From an uncultured Mediterraneibacter sp. (GTDB taxonomy: Bacteria > Bacillota > Clostridia > Lachnospirales > Lachnospiraceae), in contig CALWTQ010000035.1 in NCBI GenBank assembly GCA_944384505.1, forward strand, positions 1 through 38,914: a stretch of DNA of 38,914 bases, read 5' to 3'. A program made the position numbers and the translations under genes. Below, in pieces: positions 25,599 through 32,880 of the stretch. Position 1 is the stretch's first letter; every line of letters begins with the position of its first letter. The notes under the pieces are model-generated. The model had not been told where the DNA came from. It did not search any database and saw only the letters and a list, made by a program, of their open reading frames with translations.

Positions 25599-26678
25599 AT
25601 GAGAAGGAAGAACAGTGTCCTGAAAAAATACAGGATCTGGATGATCGCTCTGGCGGCGGTCATCATAACCGCCGGATGCAGTGCGGGCGGGATAGAAGGT
25701 GAGTCGACAGAAGAAACAACAGAAGTTCAGGGAGAGACAGATACAATGGAAGACACAGAGAAGATGACGGACGTGAATGAGAATGCAGTGACAGGTGCAT
25801 CCCTTCCGGAAGAACTGTCGCAGATTCCGGAGGAGTATCTGCAGCCTTCGGATCAGCCGGGCACACTGACTGAGCTGGAGTATGATACTTATGAATCCAT
25901 GACCTATGAGGAGCAAAGCCAGGTGCTCCATAAGAGGGCGAGCGTCTATCTGCCCTATGGTTATTCGGAAGAAAAGCAGTACAATGTTTTCTATCTGATG
26001 CATGGAGGGTGGAGTAATGAGACTACTTATCTGGGAACTCCGGATCATCCCAATGAATTTAAAAATGTTCTGGACAATGGGATCGCGGATGGGAAGATCC
26101 GGGAAATGATCGTGGTCTGCCCCACCTATAATAATACAAGCGAAGAAGACAGCTCGGACTACAGTCTGGCGCTGCGGCTGACGGAAAACTATCACAATGA
26201 GCTGGTAAATGATCTGATACCTGCGGTGGAGAGCACATTCAGCGCTTACGCGGAAGATACAACACCGGAGGCTCTGCAGGCTTCCAGGGATCATCGGGCA
26301 TTCTGCGGTTTCTCTATGGGATCTGTGGCGACGTGGCGGACATTTCAGTATTGTCTGGACTATTTCAGGTATTTTATGCCATCCAGCGGAAGCCTTACAT
26401 CAGATGGTGAATATATGGCGTCCCTGGTGAGAGATCCCGGACATGAATGGAAAGATTTCTTTATCTTTGCAGCGTCCGGTACCGAGGATTTTGCCTATTC
26501 GTCGTTTAAAAATCAGATTGAGGCGATGGCGGATGTGGACGATGGAACATTCCGGTTCGCAGATAATGAGAGAGAAGGAAATCTGTATTTTCTTGAGCAG
26601 GAGGGCGGCGTCCACAACGGAGAATATGCGGAAGAATATTTTTATAATGGGCTGTGCTGGATCTGGAAGGAACAGTAA
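25599..26678 (+). CDS. Lipoprotein esterase (esterase D/feruloyl esterase-like)
   Basis: This 359-residue lipoprotein has a basic N-region and signal peptide ending in ITAGC (Cys27), then an acidic spacer to about residue 90. The alpha/beta hydrolase domain has VFYLMHGG (130-137), nucleophile S239 in GFSMG and a probable histidine in the C-terminal GGVHNGEYAEEY. The family includes acetyl-xylan and feruloyl esterases and the mycolyl-transferase fold. The ribosome site GAAAGGAA lies upstream of ATG 25599. It would cleave esters on complex molecules at the cell surface. The C-terminus looks complete, so the damage to the next gene does not extend into it. Confidence 0.87.
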   Translation: MRRKNSVLKKYRIWMIALAAVIITAGCSAGGIEGESTEETTEVQGETDTMEDTEKMTDVNENAVTGASLPEELSQIPEEYLQPSDQPGTLTELEYDTYESMTYEEQSQVLHKRASVYLPYGYSEEKQYNVFYLMHGGWSNETTYLGTPDHPNEFKNVLDNGIADGKIREMIVVCPTYNNTSEEDSSDYSLALRLTENYHNELVNDLIPAVESTFSAYAEDTTPEALQASRDHRAFCGFSMGSVATWRTFQYCLDYFRYFMPSSGSLTSDGEYMASLVRDPGHEWKDFFIFAASGTEDFAYSSFKNQIEAMADVDDGTFRFADNEREGNLYFLEQEGGVHNGEYAEEYFYNGLCWIWKEQ

Positions 26679-26693
26679 ACTACTTCAATTGCA

Positions 26694-27254
26694 TTGAAAG
26701 AGATGGAGAAAATCTTTTCCGAAGAGGGAATTGAAAGTGAGATCATACAGGTAGGAAACAAGCCTATCCGGGGATGCATCGGGTGCCGTGTCTGCGCAGA
26801 AAAAGGATGCTGTGTCTTTGGAGACTGTGTCAATGAGATCGTGCCGAAATTCGAAGAGTGCGACGGTCTTGTGATCGGCAGCCCGGTCTATTACGCATCT
26901 GCGAATGGTACGATGATCTCGTTTCTTGACCGCCTGTTTTTCAGTACGCCTTTTGATAAGACGATGAAAGTGGGGGCAAGTGTGGCAGTGGCAAGACGAG
27001 GAGGATTATCCGCCACATTTGACGAACTGAACAAGTATTTTACGATCTGCGGTATGCCCGTGGCATCCGGCCAGTACTGGAACAGTGTACACGGCAGAGA
27101 ACTGGGCGAGGCGGCACGGGATGCAGAAGGACTCCAGGGGATGCGGACTCTGGCGAGAAATATGGCTTTCCTGATGCGAGCCATTGAACTGGGAAAGGAA
27201 AAGTATGGCCTTCCGAAGAAAGAGCCTTTTGAGATGACAAACTTTATTCGATAA
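26694..27254 (+). pseudogene. Iron-sulfur flavoprotein-like gene lacking its 5' end
   Basis: About 186 codons encode a flavodoxin-fold protein with the cysteine cluster C-x2-C-x2-C-x4-C (RGCIGCRVCAEKGC) and GSPVYYASANGTMISFLDR. The N-terminal beta strand and FMN phosphate loop, expected about 20 residues before LKEMEKIF, are missing. The frame runs back to the stop of the esterase gene at 26676-26678. The first possible starts, TTG 26694 and ATG 26703, have no ribosome site. The deletion probably removed the intergenic region and the first codons. Compare the intact relative at 22018. The product would probably not bind FMN normally. Confidence 0.7.
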
Positions 27255-27276
27255 GAAAAGAGCAGGAGAAACAAAT

Positions 27277-28359
27277 ATGAGAGAATTATGGACAATGCCC
27301 GGAATCCGGTTTTTCCTTGCAGTTCTGTTTATGGTAATGTCTTTTGGACTGACATTGACCGGCTGCAGCCGGAATGAAGACCACTCTCAGGAAGAATCCG
27401 ATGATCAGGAAGAAGCCAGTGGTCAGGAAGAAACCAGCGGTCAGGAAGAAATTTCGAACGATACTGCTTCAGACAGCGGCGACGAATATACTCTGACGAC
27501 AAAAGTGGTGGATGTGATAGGTGACCCGGTGTTTGAAGATTACGGGAGGCTGATCTTTCCGGTTGACCGGACGATCAGTGACGACCTTGAACTGCAGGAT
27601 GTAGGAGATATTCTGATATGGTACAACAATGTGAACCCGGACCGCACGGTGGAGATCGCAAATTATCTGAGAGATCAGGCCGCAGCGGGAAATCAGATTT
27701 TCTATGATATTTATACAGAGGAAGAGAAAGCGGAAGATCCGGATAAAGAAGATACAGGGCTCTTTTTCTTCCGGGGAGAACCGGGAGCGAAGACAGCCAT
27801 TGTCAATGCCGGCGGCGGGTTTATGTATGTAGCTGCCATGCATGACAGCTTTCCCCATGCTCTGGAGCTGTCCAAAAGAGGGTACAATGGGTTTGCTCTG
27901 ATCTATCGGCCGGGCGCGGACACGGCATGCGAGGATCTGGCAAGAGCAATCGCTTTTCTTCATGAAAATGTAGAAGAACTGCAGATCGATATGACGGATT
28001 ATTCGCTGTGGGGAGGCTCGGCAGGAGCCAGAATGGCCGCATGGCTGGGATCCTATGGAACAGCGGCATTCGGGGAGGATGCTTACCCGGCTCCCGGCGC
28101 TGTGATCATGCAGTATACCGGCCTGTCCGATGTGACAGGAGCGGAGCCGCCTACCTATGCCTGTGTGGGGACCAGTGACGGTATCGCTTCCTGGCGCACG
28201 ATGAAAGACTATATTAGTCGGATACAGGATAATGGAACGGACGCGGAAATTGAAGTGTTTGACGGACTGCGGCACGGGTTCGGACTGGGAGAAGGAACCG
28301 TTGCAGAAGGCTGGCTTGACCATGCAGTCAGCTTCTGGGAACGAAATATGAATGAATAA
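27277..28359 (+). CDS. Lipoprotein alpha/beta hydrolase (HSL-like)
   Basis: This 360-residue lipoprotein has a long signal peptide ending in TLTGC (Cys30) and an acidic linker with SGQEE hexapeptide repeats (about 40-60). The hydrolase domain has AGGGF (177-181) as the oxyanion element, nucleophile S247 in GGSAG (245-249), an acid region in CVGTSDG and a histidine in LRHGFG. These are the marks of the hormone-sensitive lipase/esterase group. CAGGAG precedes the ATG. It is the third surface esterase in the cluster and sits directly before the DUF4405/flavodoxin genes. Confidence 0.85.
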   Translation: MRELWTMPGIRFFLAVLFMVMSFGLTLTGCSRNEDHSQEESDDQEEASGQEETSGQEEISNDTASDSGDEYTLTTKVVDVIGDPVFEDYGRLIFPVDRTISDDLELQDVGDILIWYNNVNPDRTVEIANYLRDQAAAGNQIFYDIYTEEEKAEDPDKEDTGLFFFRGEPGAKTAIVNAGGGFMYVAAMHDSFPHALELSKRGYNGFALIYRPGADTACEDLARAIAFLHENVEELQIDMTDYSLWGGSAGARMAAWLGSYGTAAFGEDAYPAPGAVIMQYTGLSDVTGAEPPTYACVGTSDGIASWRTMKDYISRIQDNGTDAEIEVFDGLRHGFGLGEGTVAEGWLDHAVSFWERNMNE

Positions 28360-28370
28360 CGAACCGGGAG

Positions 28371-28410
28371 ATTAAGAGGAACATACAGCTATTAAGAGGA
28401 ATACGCAGCT
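28371..28410 (+). repeat. Tandem 20-bp repeat containing two ribosome sites
   Basis: 28371-28390 and 28391-28410 match at 17 of 20 bases. Each contains AAGAGGAA, so the DUF4405 start at 28411 is preceded by two successive Shine-Dalgarno-like sites; the second is the better placed. Confidence 0.75.
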
Positions 28411-29105
28411 ATGAATACGCAGAAATTTAAGCTAGGAATTGATATACTGCTCACTGCGGCGCTCCTGCTTCTCATGCCCTATGAACTGGTAGGAGAAGCA
28501 GCCCATGAGTGGATCGGCATGGGGATGTTTGTCATCCTTATCATTCATCATATCCTGAACAGGAAATGGACCGGACATATCGGAAAGGGGAAATACACTC
28601 CTGTCCGCATTGTGCAGACGATTCTTGTCTGTCTTCTCGTGATCAGCATTCTGGGCTCCATGCTGAGCGGGATCATCTTATCCCGTCATGTATTTGCTTT
28701 TATAAATATCAGAGGAATAAGCGCACTTGCCGGGAGAGTCCATATGACCTGTGCCTATTGGGGATTTGTCCTGATGTCTCTGCATCTTGGAATCCACTGG
28801 CGCATGACCATGTCTGCGGCGGGAAAACAGTCCCAAAATCAGATAAAGGGCAAAATCGGCATATAAGAACATGGATCCTGAGAATTCTGGGTGCCGCAGC
28901 AGCACTATACGGAGCTTATGCATTTACGAAAAGAAACATAGCAAGCTATCTTTTTCTTCAGGTACACTTTGTTTTCTTTGATTACTCTGAGCCTGTCATT
29001 TTCTATATCCTGGATTATGCAGCGGCAATGGGAATGCTGATATTCCTCGGATATTATCTGAACAAAGGACTTCAGAGCATATACCGGAAGGTTCATACTG
29101 AATAA
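28411..29105 (+). pseudogene. DUF4405 heme-type membrane protein with a frameshift
   Basis: The first frame (28411-28866, 151 residues) has four transmembrane helices with histidines at 32, 46, 47, 93, 111, 125 and 129, placed as in cytochrome b-type membrane proteins. It stops at TAA 28864-28866. The frame one base back continues at once with RTWILRILGAAAALYGAYAF and two more helices to 29105, so a whole DUF4405 protein of about 230 residues is present across two frames. A slippery GGGAAAA in the correct phase lies at 28821-28827. The gene is either broken by an indel, made by -1 frameshifting, or affected by a sequencing error. It would pass electrons across the membrane, perhaps to the flavodoxin lipoprotein encoded next. 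Confidence 0.75.
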
Positions 29106-29198
29106 CAAATGGAAAATTCTCAAAGCCCAGGCTTTCAGATATACTGAACTTGTAACAAAGAACAGTGAAAATAAATATGGAAAGGAAACGTGACCATA

Positions 29199-29888
29199 AT
29201 GAAAGCGAAAAAAATACTCTCTATGTTACTCGCAGGTGTGACATCGATCGGGCTTCTGGCAGGATGCAGTTCTAATACAGATGATACACAGAATGCCAGT
29301 ACAGACAATACTGCTGCGGAAGAAAATCAGGATAGCACAGCAGATAGTTCGGATAATGCAGATGCAGCGCAGACAGAAGGAAGCACAGATGCGGCTTCCG
29401 GATCAGGAAATGTACTGGTCGTCTACTATTCCGCAACAGGAAACACAGAGGAAGTGGCAAATTATATCGCAGATGCTACAGGAGGCGACCTCTTCGAAGT
29501 AGAACCGGCAGAGCCCTACACAGACGATGATCTGAACTGGACGGATGACAACAGCCGTGTTTCTCAGGAACATGCGGATGAGAGCTTAAGAGATGTGGAG
29601 CTTGTGACAACAGAAGTGGAAAACTGGGATTCCTACGATACGGTTTTCATCGGGTATCCGATCTGGTGGGGCATCGCCGCATGGCCGATGGATACGTTTG
29701 TAGAGGCAAATGATTTCACAGGCAAGACAGTGATTCCGTTCTGCACCTCATCTTCGTCAGGAATCGGTGACAGCGGAAATCTGCTGGCTGACCTGGCAGG
29801 TACAGGTGACTGGCAGGATGGAGAGAGATTCCGGTCAGGAGCTGATGAGGCGGATGTTCAGGACTGGGTTGAAGGCCTGGGGCTGTAA
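29199..29888 (+). CDS. Exported flavodoxin lipoprotein
   Basis: This 229-residue protein has a lipoprotein signal ending in LLAGC (Cys23), an Asp/Ser/Asn-rich spacer (about 24-70) and a flavodoxin domain with VLVVYYSATGNTEEVANYIAD (FMN phosphate loop SATGNT) and FIGYPIWWGIAAWPMDTF. I prefer ATG 29199 over GTG 29190; GGAAAGGAAA lies upstream. Flavodoxins normally work in the cytoplasm, so a membrane-anchored external one is unusual. With DUF4405 next door, it may receive electrons through the membrane to reduce an external acceptor. A strong terminator follows. A 58-bp copy of part of this gene lies at 31906. Confidence 0.88.
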   Translation: MKAKKILSMLLAGVTSIGLLAGCSSNTDDTQNASTDNTAAEENQDSTADSSDNADAAQTEGSTDAASGSGNVLVVYYSATGNTEEVANYIADATGGDLFEVEPAEPYTDDDLNWTDDNSRVSQEHADESLRDVELVTTEVENWDSYDTVFIGYPIWWGIAAWPMDTFVEANDFTGKTVIPFCTSSSSGIGDSGNLLADLAGTGDWQDGERFRSGADEADVQDWVEGLGL

Positions 29889-29915
29889 TGTTGGGAACAG
29901 AATATTTGGAAACGT

Positions 29916-29948
29916 GGGCAGGGTACAAGGTATCCTGCTCATTTTTTT
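29916..29948 (+). terminator. Rho-independent terminator after the flavodoxin gene
   Basis: 29916-29926 pairs with 29930-29940 over 11 positions, two of them G-U, around a 3-nt loop, and a seven-T tract follows at 29942-29948. It closes the redox/esterase cluster. Confidence 0.88.
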
Positions 29949-30012
29949 AATATACAAAGATAGATTTAGGGGAAGTGACACTTTATCTGAATATTCTTTA
30001 AGATAGATAAGC

Positions 30013-30032
30013 ATACCGTTCTGTGGTATACT
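30013..30032 (+). promoter_or_regulatory. Promoter and operator-like dyad of the MNT gene
   Basis: An extended -10 (TG at 30024-30025, TATACT at 30027-30032) overlaps a dyad of ATACC (30013-30017) and GGTAT (30025-30029). Toxin-antitoxin operons often have such a self-repression site over the promoter. Confidence 0.5.
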
Positions 30033-30087
30033 ATGGGTGAACAGAAAGCAGAATCTCAGGTAAGTTTTATGAAAGGATGTGAACTGG

Positions 30088-30429
30088 ATGAACAACAATG
30101 AGATCAATGCAATTAAAGACAGAATCTGTATGACTATCATGCCGAAACGAATCTATCTGTTCGGTTCCTTTGCAAAAGATACCTATAATGAGGATAGCGA
30201 TTATGACTTTTATATTGTTGTTCCTGATGATGCCGGGAACAAAATAGAACTGTCCCAGAAAGCATATAAATCCCTCCGCGGGGTTCGTAAACGTCCGGTA
30301 GACATTGTTGTGGGGTATGAATCGTCTTTTGATAAAAGGGCGAAGGAAAATACCCTTGAAAAGGTTGTAAAGCAGGAGGGCGTGCTGTTGTATGAAAATG
30401 AAAAAATTTTGAAATGTGTGATGATCTGA
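30088..30429 (+). CDS. MNT-type nucleotidyltransferase (antitoxin-like)
   Basis: This 113-residue minimal nucleotidyltransferase has IYLFGSFAKDTYNEDSDYD, giving the motif GS(26-27) and the metal-binding D38 and D40. I choose ATG 30088, ten bases after AAAGGA; an earlier GTG is too close to it. In MNT/HEPN toxin-antitoxin pairs this enzyme adds AMP to a HEPN ribonuclease and silences it. The neighbouring HEPN gene has lost its active part, so this protein may now be an orphan antitoxin. The last residues, after EGVLLYENEKILK, may have been altered by the deletion. Confidence 0.87.
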   Translation: MNNNEINAIKDRICMTIMPKRIYLFGSFAKDTYNEDSDYDFYIVVPDDAGNKIELSQKAYKSLRGVRKRPVDIVVGYESSFDKRAKENTLEKVVKQEGVLLYENEKILKCVMI

Positions 30430-30611
30430 CGCCATATGGAGTAAAGATTCGATATCCTCAGGAGCTGTTCATTGAAGAATACCATGTAAAGAAGGCTCTG
30501 GAAGAGACTCAGGAACTGTATGATTGGCTGTTGACATTGCTACGGACAGAAAAGAAAGATTCAGAGGATGCAGAAGGGCAAGAAGAGTCAAGGGAGGAAA
30601 ATTATTCTTGA
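30414..30611 (+). pseudogene. HEPN-domain toxin remnant
   Basis: This 65-codon frame begins MCDDLTPYGVKIRYPQELFIEEYHVKKALEET, the C-terminal helices of HEPN proteins of MNT/HEPN modules (DLxxYxVxxRYP). The N-terminal half, with the catalytic RxxxxH and the CYHCQQxxEK helix, is absent. Just before it the bases at about 30394-30414 still read as a normal HEPN start (NEKILK), so an internal deletion of about 70 codons is likely. The product could not be an active ribonuclease. Confidence 0.75.
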
Positions 30612-30629
30612 TATAAGTTATATATTTTT

Positions 30630-30672
30630 AAGTGCCATTTAAAGTACCAAAAGGTATTTTTAAATGGCACTT
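30630..30672. repeat. Near-perfect 43-bp inverted repeat
   Basis: AAGTGCCATTTAAA at 30630-30643 is exactly complementary to 30659-30672. Inside, GTACC (30644-30648) faces GGTAT (30653-30657) around AAAA. No T-run follows on either strand, so it is not a standard terminator. It may be an operator, a small mobile-element scar or an RNA hairpin. Confidence 0.8.
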
Positions 30673-30736
30673 TGAATGTCTTAAAACTGTATTTAATAGG
30701 ACATTTATAGGACGAAAATATGAGGGGTTAAAATGA

Positions 30737-30777
30737 TTGACATTTTTTCTTGATTGCTATATTATAACGTATATACG
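30737..30777 (+). promoter_or_regulatory. Strong promoter with a palindromic operator
   Basis: TTGACA at 30737-30742, a 17-bp spacer and TATTAT at 30760-30765. The perfect palindrome CGTATATACG lies at 30768-30777, over the expected transcription start. It is a likely repressor site, and the XRE regulator at 31465 is the obvious candidate. Confidence 0.75.
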
Positions 30778-30811
30778 ATAAAAGTTTTCCGAAAAAAATT
30801 CAAGGGAACAA

Positions 30812-31354
30812 ATGAAGAGGAATCAGTCCATGGGAAAAAACGTGAAAATCATTACAGATAAAGATGACAGGAGACTCGTTGTAATTTCGAATATTTTGTT
30901 TAAAGGGAAACGGTCGATTTGCTGGGACGAAGTAAAAGAGTATTTGAGACAGTATGTAGGTAATTCCTATATGATTGAAGCTACAAAAGATTTAGTTTAT
31001 ATTGGGAGTGATCTTCCGGATGAATATACGGGATCGAAATACACTTATTCTTTGAAAGGAGCCAATGCTAAAGCAAAGGCAAATGCTGTGCAAGGAATTC
31101 CGGAGATGCTTGAGATTGCAGAAGGAAAGCATTTTCGGAAGAATTCTGGAAATAAGCATTTGCGAGATGCGGCCTTTGGTTGGTATAGGTACGATTCCAG
31201 ATTCGCATTGCCTGTTTATAACGAACAGGGAATATTGGAACGTCATAATGTATATCATGTTTCCATGTTGATTCGCCATGCAAAAAATGGGAATTATTAT
31301 CTGTATGATATTTTGGATATAAAAAAAGAAACGAGCAACCCGTTCCGATTTTAA
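30812..31354 (+). CDS. Putative nuclease-like protein beside an XRE regulator
   Basis: This 180-residue soluble protein is not assigned with certainty. It has KRSICWDEVKEYLRQYVG, YIGSDLPDEY, AKAKANAVQGIPEMLEIA, GWYRYDSRFALPVY and a terminal YYLYDILDIKKETSNPFRF. The C-terminal part recalls phage-associated barnase/EndoU/ColicinE5-like nuclease domains (PBECR group), from memory only. It is AT-rich, is driven by a strong promoter with a palindromic operator, and precedes an XRE regulator. This layout suggests a mobile, toxin-like or stress-response pair. Confidence 0.6.
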   Translation: MKRNQSMGKNVKIITDKDDRRLVVISNILFKGKRSICWDEVKEYLRQYVGNSYMIEATKDLVYIGSDLPDEYTGSKYTYSLKGANAKAKANAVQGIPEMLEIAEGKHFRKNSGNKHLRDAAFGWYRYDSRFALPVYNEQGILERHNVYHVSMLIRHAKNGNYYLYDILDIKKETSNPFRF

Positions 31355-31464
31355 AATCATACTTGGTACAAACCCATTTCTCCTGTTTCTATGCTAATAA
31401 GAACTGGCAGTTTTGTCAAGATGAAATTTGAAAAAAGATAAGGGAAAAGCTGAAAGGAGAGGTT

Positions 31465-31815
31465 ATGCTTATTAGTGAACGAATCTATCAATATCTTGAG
31501 GAAAGGGGAATGTCACAAATTGAATTTGCGAAAAGAACAGGTATATCCCAGAGTACAGTCAGTGACTGGCGACGAAAGGGAACGAATCCTTCTGCTGATA
31601 AGATTATGATCATATGCGATGTGTTGGAAATCTCTCCATATGAGCTGCTGTTGGAGGCAGACAGTAAAAATCCGAAGGAACACAGGCAGATGGACTATGT
31701 TGTGATTGATAAAAATTCAAGAGAATATGAGCTGCTTCAGATGTATGAAAGGCTTGAACCAGGTGCACGGAAGCGTTTGGAGGGATATTTGCAAGCTTTA
31801 AGTGACATGGAATAA
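31465..31815 (+). CDS. XRE-family regulator
   Basis: This 116-residue protein has an N-terminal lambda-repressor-like HTH (about 8-62, SQIEFAKRTGISQSTVSDWRRKG) followed by a short helical tail (EYELLQMYERLEPGARKRLEGYL) likely used for dimerisation. AAAGGAGAGG precedes the ATG. It lies 110 bp after the putative nuclease-like gene, with no terminator between, so the two are probably co-transcribed. The palindrome at 30768 is its probable operator. Confidence 0.9.
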   Translation: MLISERIYQYLEERGMSQIEFAKRTGISQSTVSDWRRKGTNPSADKIMIICDVLEISPYELLLEADSKNPKEHRQMDYVVIDKNSREYELLQMYERLEPGARKRLEGYLQALSDME

Positions 31816-31905
31816 CTATCCTGTGAAATGGGGGACGGGTAACACGCTTTTGTATTCCGTTAAGCCTGGCAAAATCATGGGCTGAGGGAGACGACCTCCG
31901 ATTTA

Positions 31906-31963
31906 GTATCCGATCTGGTTGGGCATCGCTGCATGGCCGATGGATATGTTTGTAGAGGCAAAT
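31906..31963 (+). pseudogene. 58-bp fragment of the flavodoxin lipoprotein gene
   Basis: 31906-31963 matches 29654-29711 at 55 of 58 positions and would encode YPIWxGIAAWPMDxFVEAN. The similarity stops sharply on both sides. The rest of 31816-32154 has no gene; it holds this fragment and the promoter below. Confidence 0.9.
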
Positions 31964-31964
31964 C

Positions 31965-32012
31965 TTACATTTTCGTAAGGTATGCGATTTTTCCGATACG
32001 TCATGGTATAAT
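31965..32012 (+). promoter_or_regulatory. Regulator box and promoter of the second two-component system
   Basis: TTACA-TTTT-CGTAA at 31965-31978 differs by one base from the BceR-type consensus TNACA-N4-TGTAA. An extended -10 (TG at 32004-32005, TATAAT at 32007-32012) follows. A similar box lies before the ABC transporter genes at 34191. Confidence 0.55.
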
Positions 32013-32154
32013 TTCCGTAACAGTTCATCCATAGGACTGTCCGTGAGAGAAAATTATGCTCGCTGAACTGCTGCTGATTTACCGGCAGATATAGATGCGG
32101 AATTGGCACAGGCTGCGCTGCCGCGCCGCGAAAGAGATGAAAGGAGGATTCGCT

Positions 32155-32880
32155 ATGAGCCGTCTGCTGTTGCTGGAGGATGATATGAGTCTGATTGACG
32201 GACTGAAATATTCGCTGGAGAAGAACGGATTTGAGCTGGATGTGGCGCGTTCTGTCCGGGAGGCGAGGGTGTGTCTGGGAGGGGCAGAGCCGCATGAAAC
32301 CGGATGTCATGGATATGACCTGCTTCTGCTCGATGTGACGCTTCCAGACGGTACGGGGTTTATGATATGTGATGAGGTGCGCGCTGCCAATGATATGACC
32401 CCGATTATCTTTTTGACTGCCGCGGATGAGGAAACGAGTATTATCCGGGGGCTGGATGGCGGCGGAGATGATTATATTACGAAACCTTTTAAGCTTGGGG
32501 AGCTCTGCTCCCGCATACGCGCATTGCTCAGAAGAAGCGCGGCAGGAAGCACCGGCGGCGCGGATGACAGAGGCGTGATCCGCTCCGGCCCGGTGACACT
32601 GGATCTGACAGCGGCAAAAGCATATTTGTCGGGGAAGATTCTGGATCTGACCGGTGCGGAATACAGACTGCTGAGCCTGTTCATAAGGCATGCGGGACAG
32701 ACGCTCACCAGGAATTTTATTCTGGACGAATTGTGGGATGGAAACGGTAACTTTGTCGATGACAATACGCTGTCTGTCTATATCCGCCGGCTCAGGGAGA
32801 AGCTTGAGAAAGAGCCTTCGCGCCCGGAGCATCTTCTGACCGTGCGGGGAATGGGCTACCGATGGGAGGGGGATGCATGA
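32155..32880 (+). CDS. OmpR-family response regulator
   Basis: This 241-residue protein has a receiver with E8/D9, phosphoacceptor D60 (LLLLDVTLPDGTGF), T88 and K110 (YITKPF), and a winged-helix output domain ending TVRGMGYRW. A loop of about nine extra residues (GGAEPHETG) shifts the aspartate from its usual position near 51. I start at ATG 32155 behind AAAGGAGG. The stop overlaps the kinase start. It likely controls the ABC transporter operon through TNACA-N4-TGTAA sites. Confidence 0.93.
   Translation: MSRLLLLEDDMSLIDGLKYSLEKNGFELDVARSVREARVCLGGAEPHETGCHGYDLLLLDVTLPDGTGFMICDEVRAANDMTPIIFLTAADEETSIIRGLDGGGDDYITKPFKLGELCSRIRALLRRSAAGSTGGADDRGVIRSGPVTLDLTAAKAYLSGKILDLTGAEYRLLSLFIRHAGQTLTRNFILDELWDGNGNFVDDNTLSVYIRRLREKLEKEPSRPEHLLTVRGMGYRWEGDA

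Noticed and set aside
25530-26294. 254-codon open frame on the minus strand
   Set aside because: It is antisense to the esterase gene and crosses a terminator hairpin; no family features.
27469-28323. 284-codon open frame on the minus strand
   Set aside because: It is antisense to the HSL-like lipoprotein gene, which has a signal peptide and catalytic motifs; the minus product has a shadow-like composition and no ribosome site.
31816-31905. Stretch with an rRNA-like string (GACGGGTAACAC)
   Set aside because: The similarity to 16S rRNA is only a few bases and the flanks do not continue; taken as chance.
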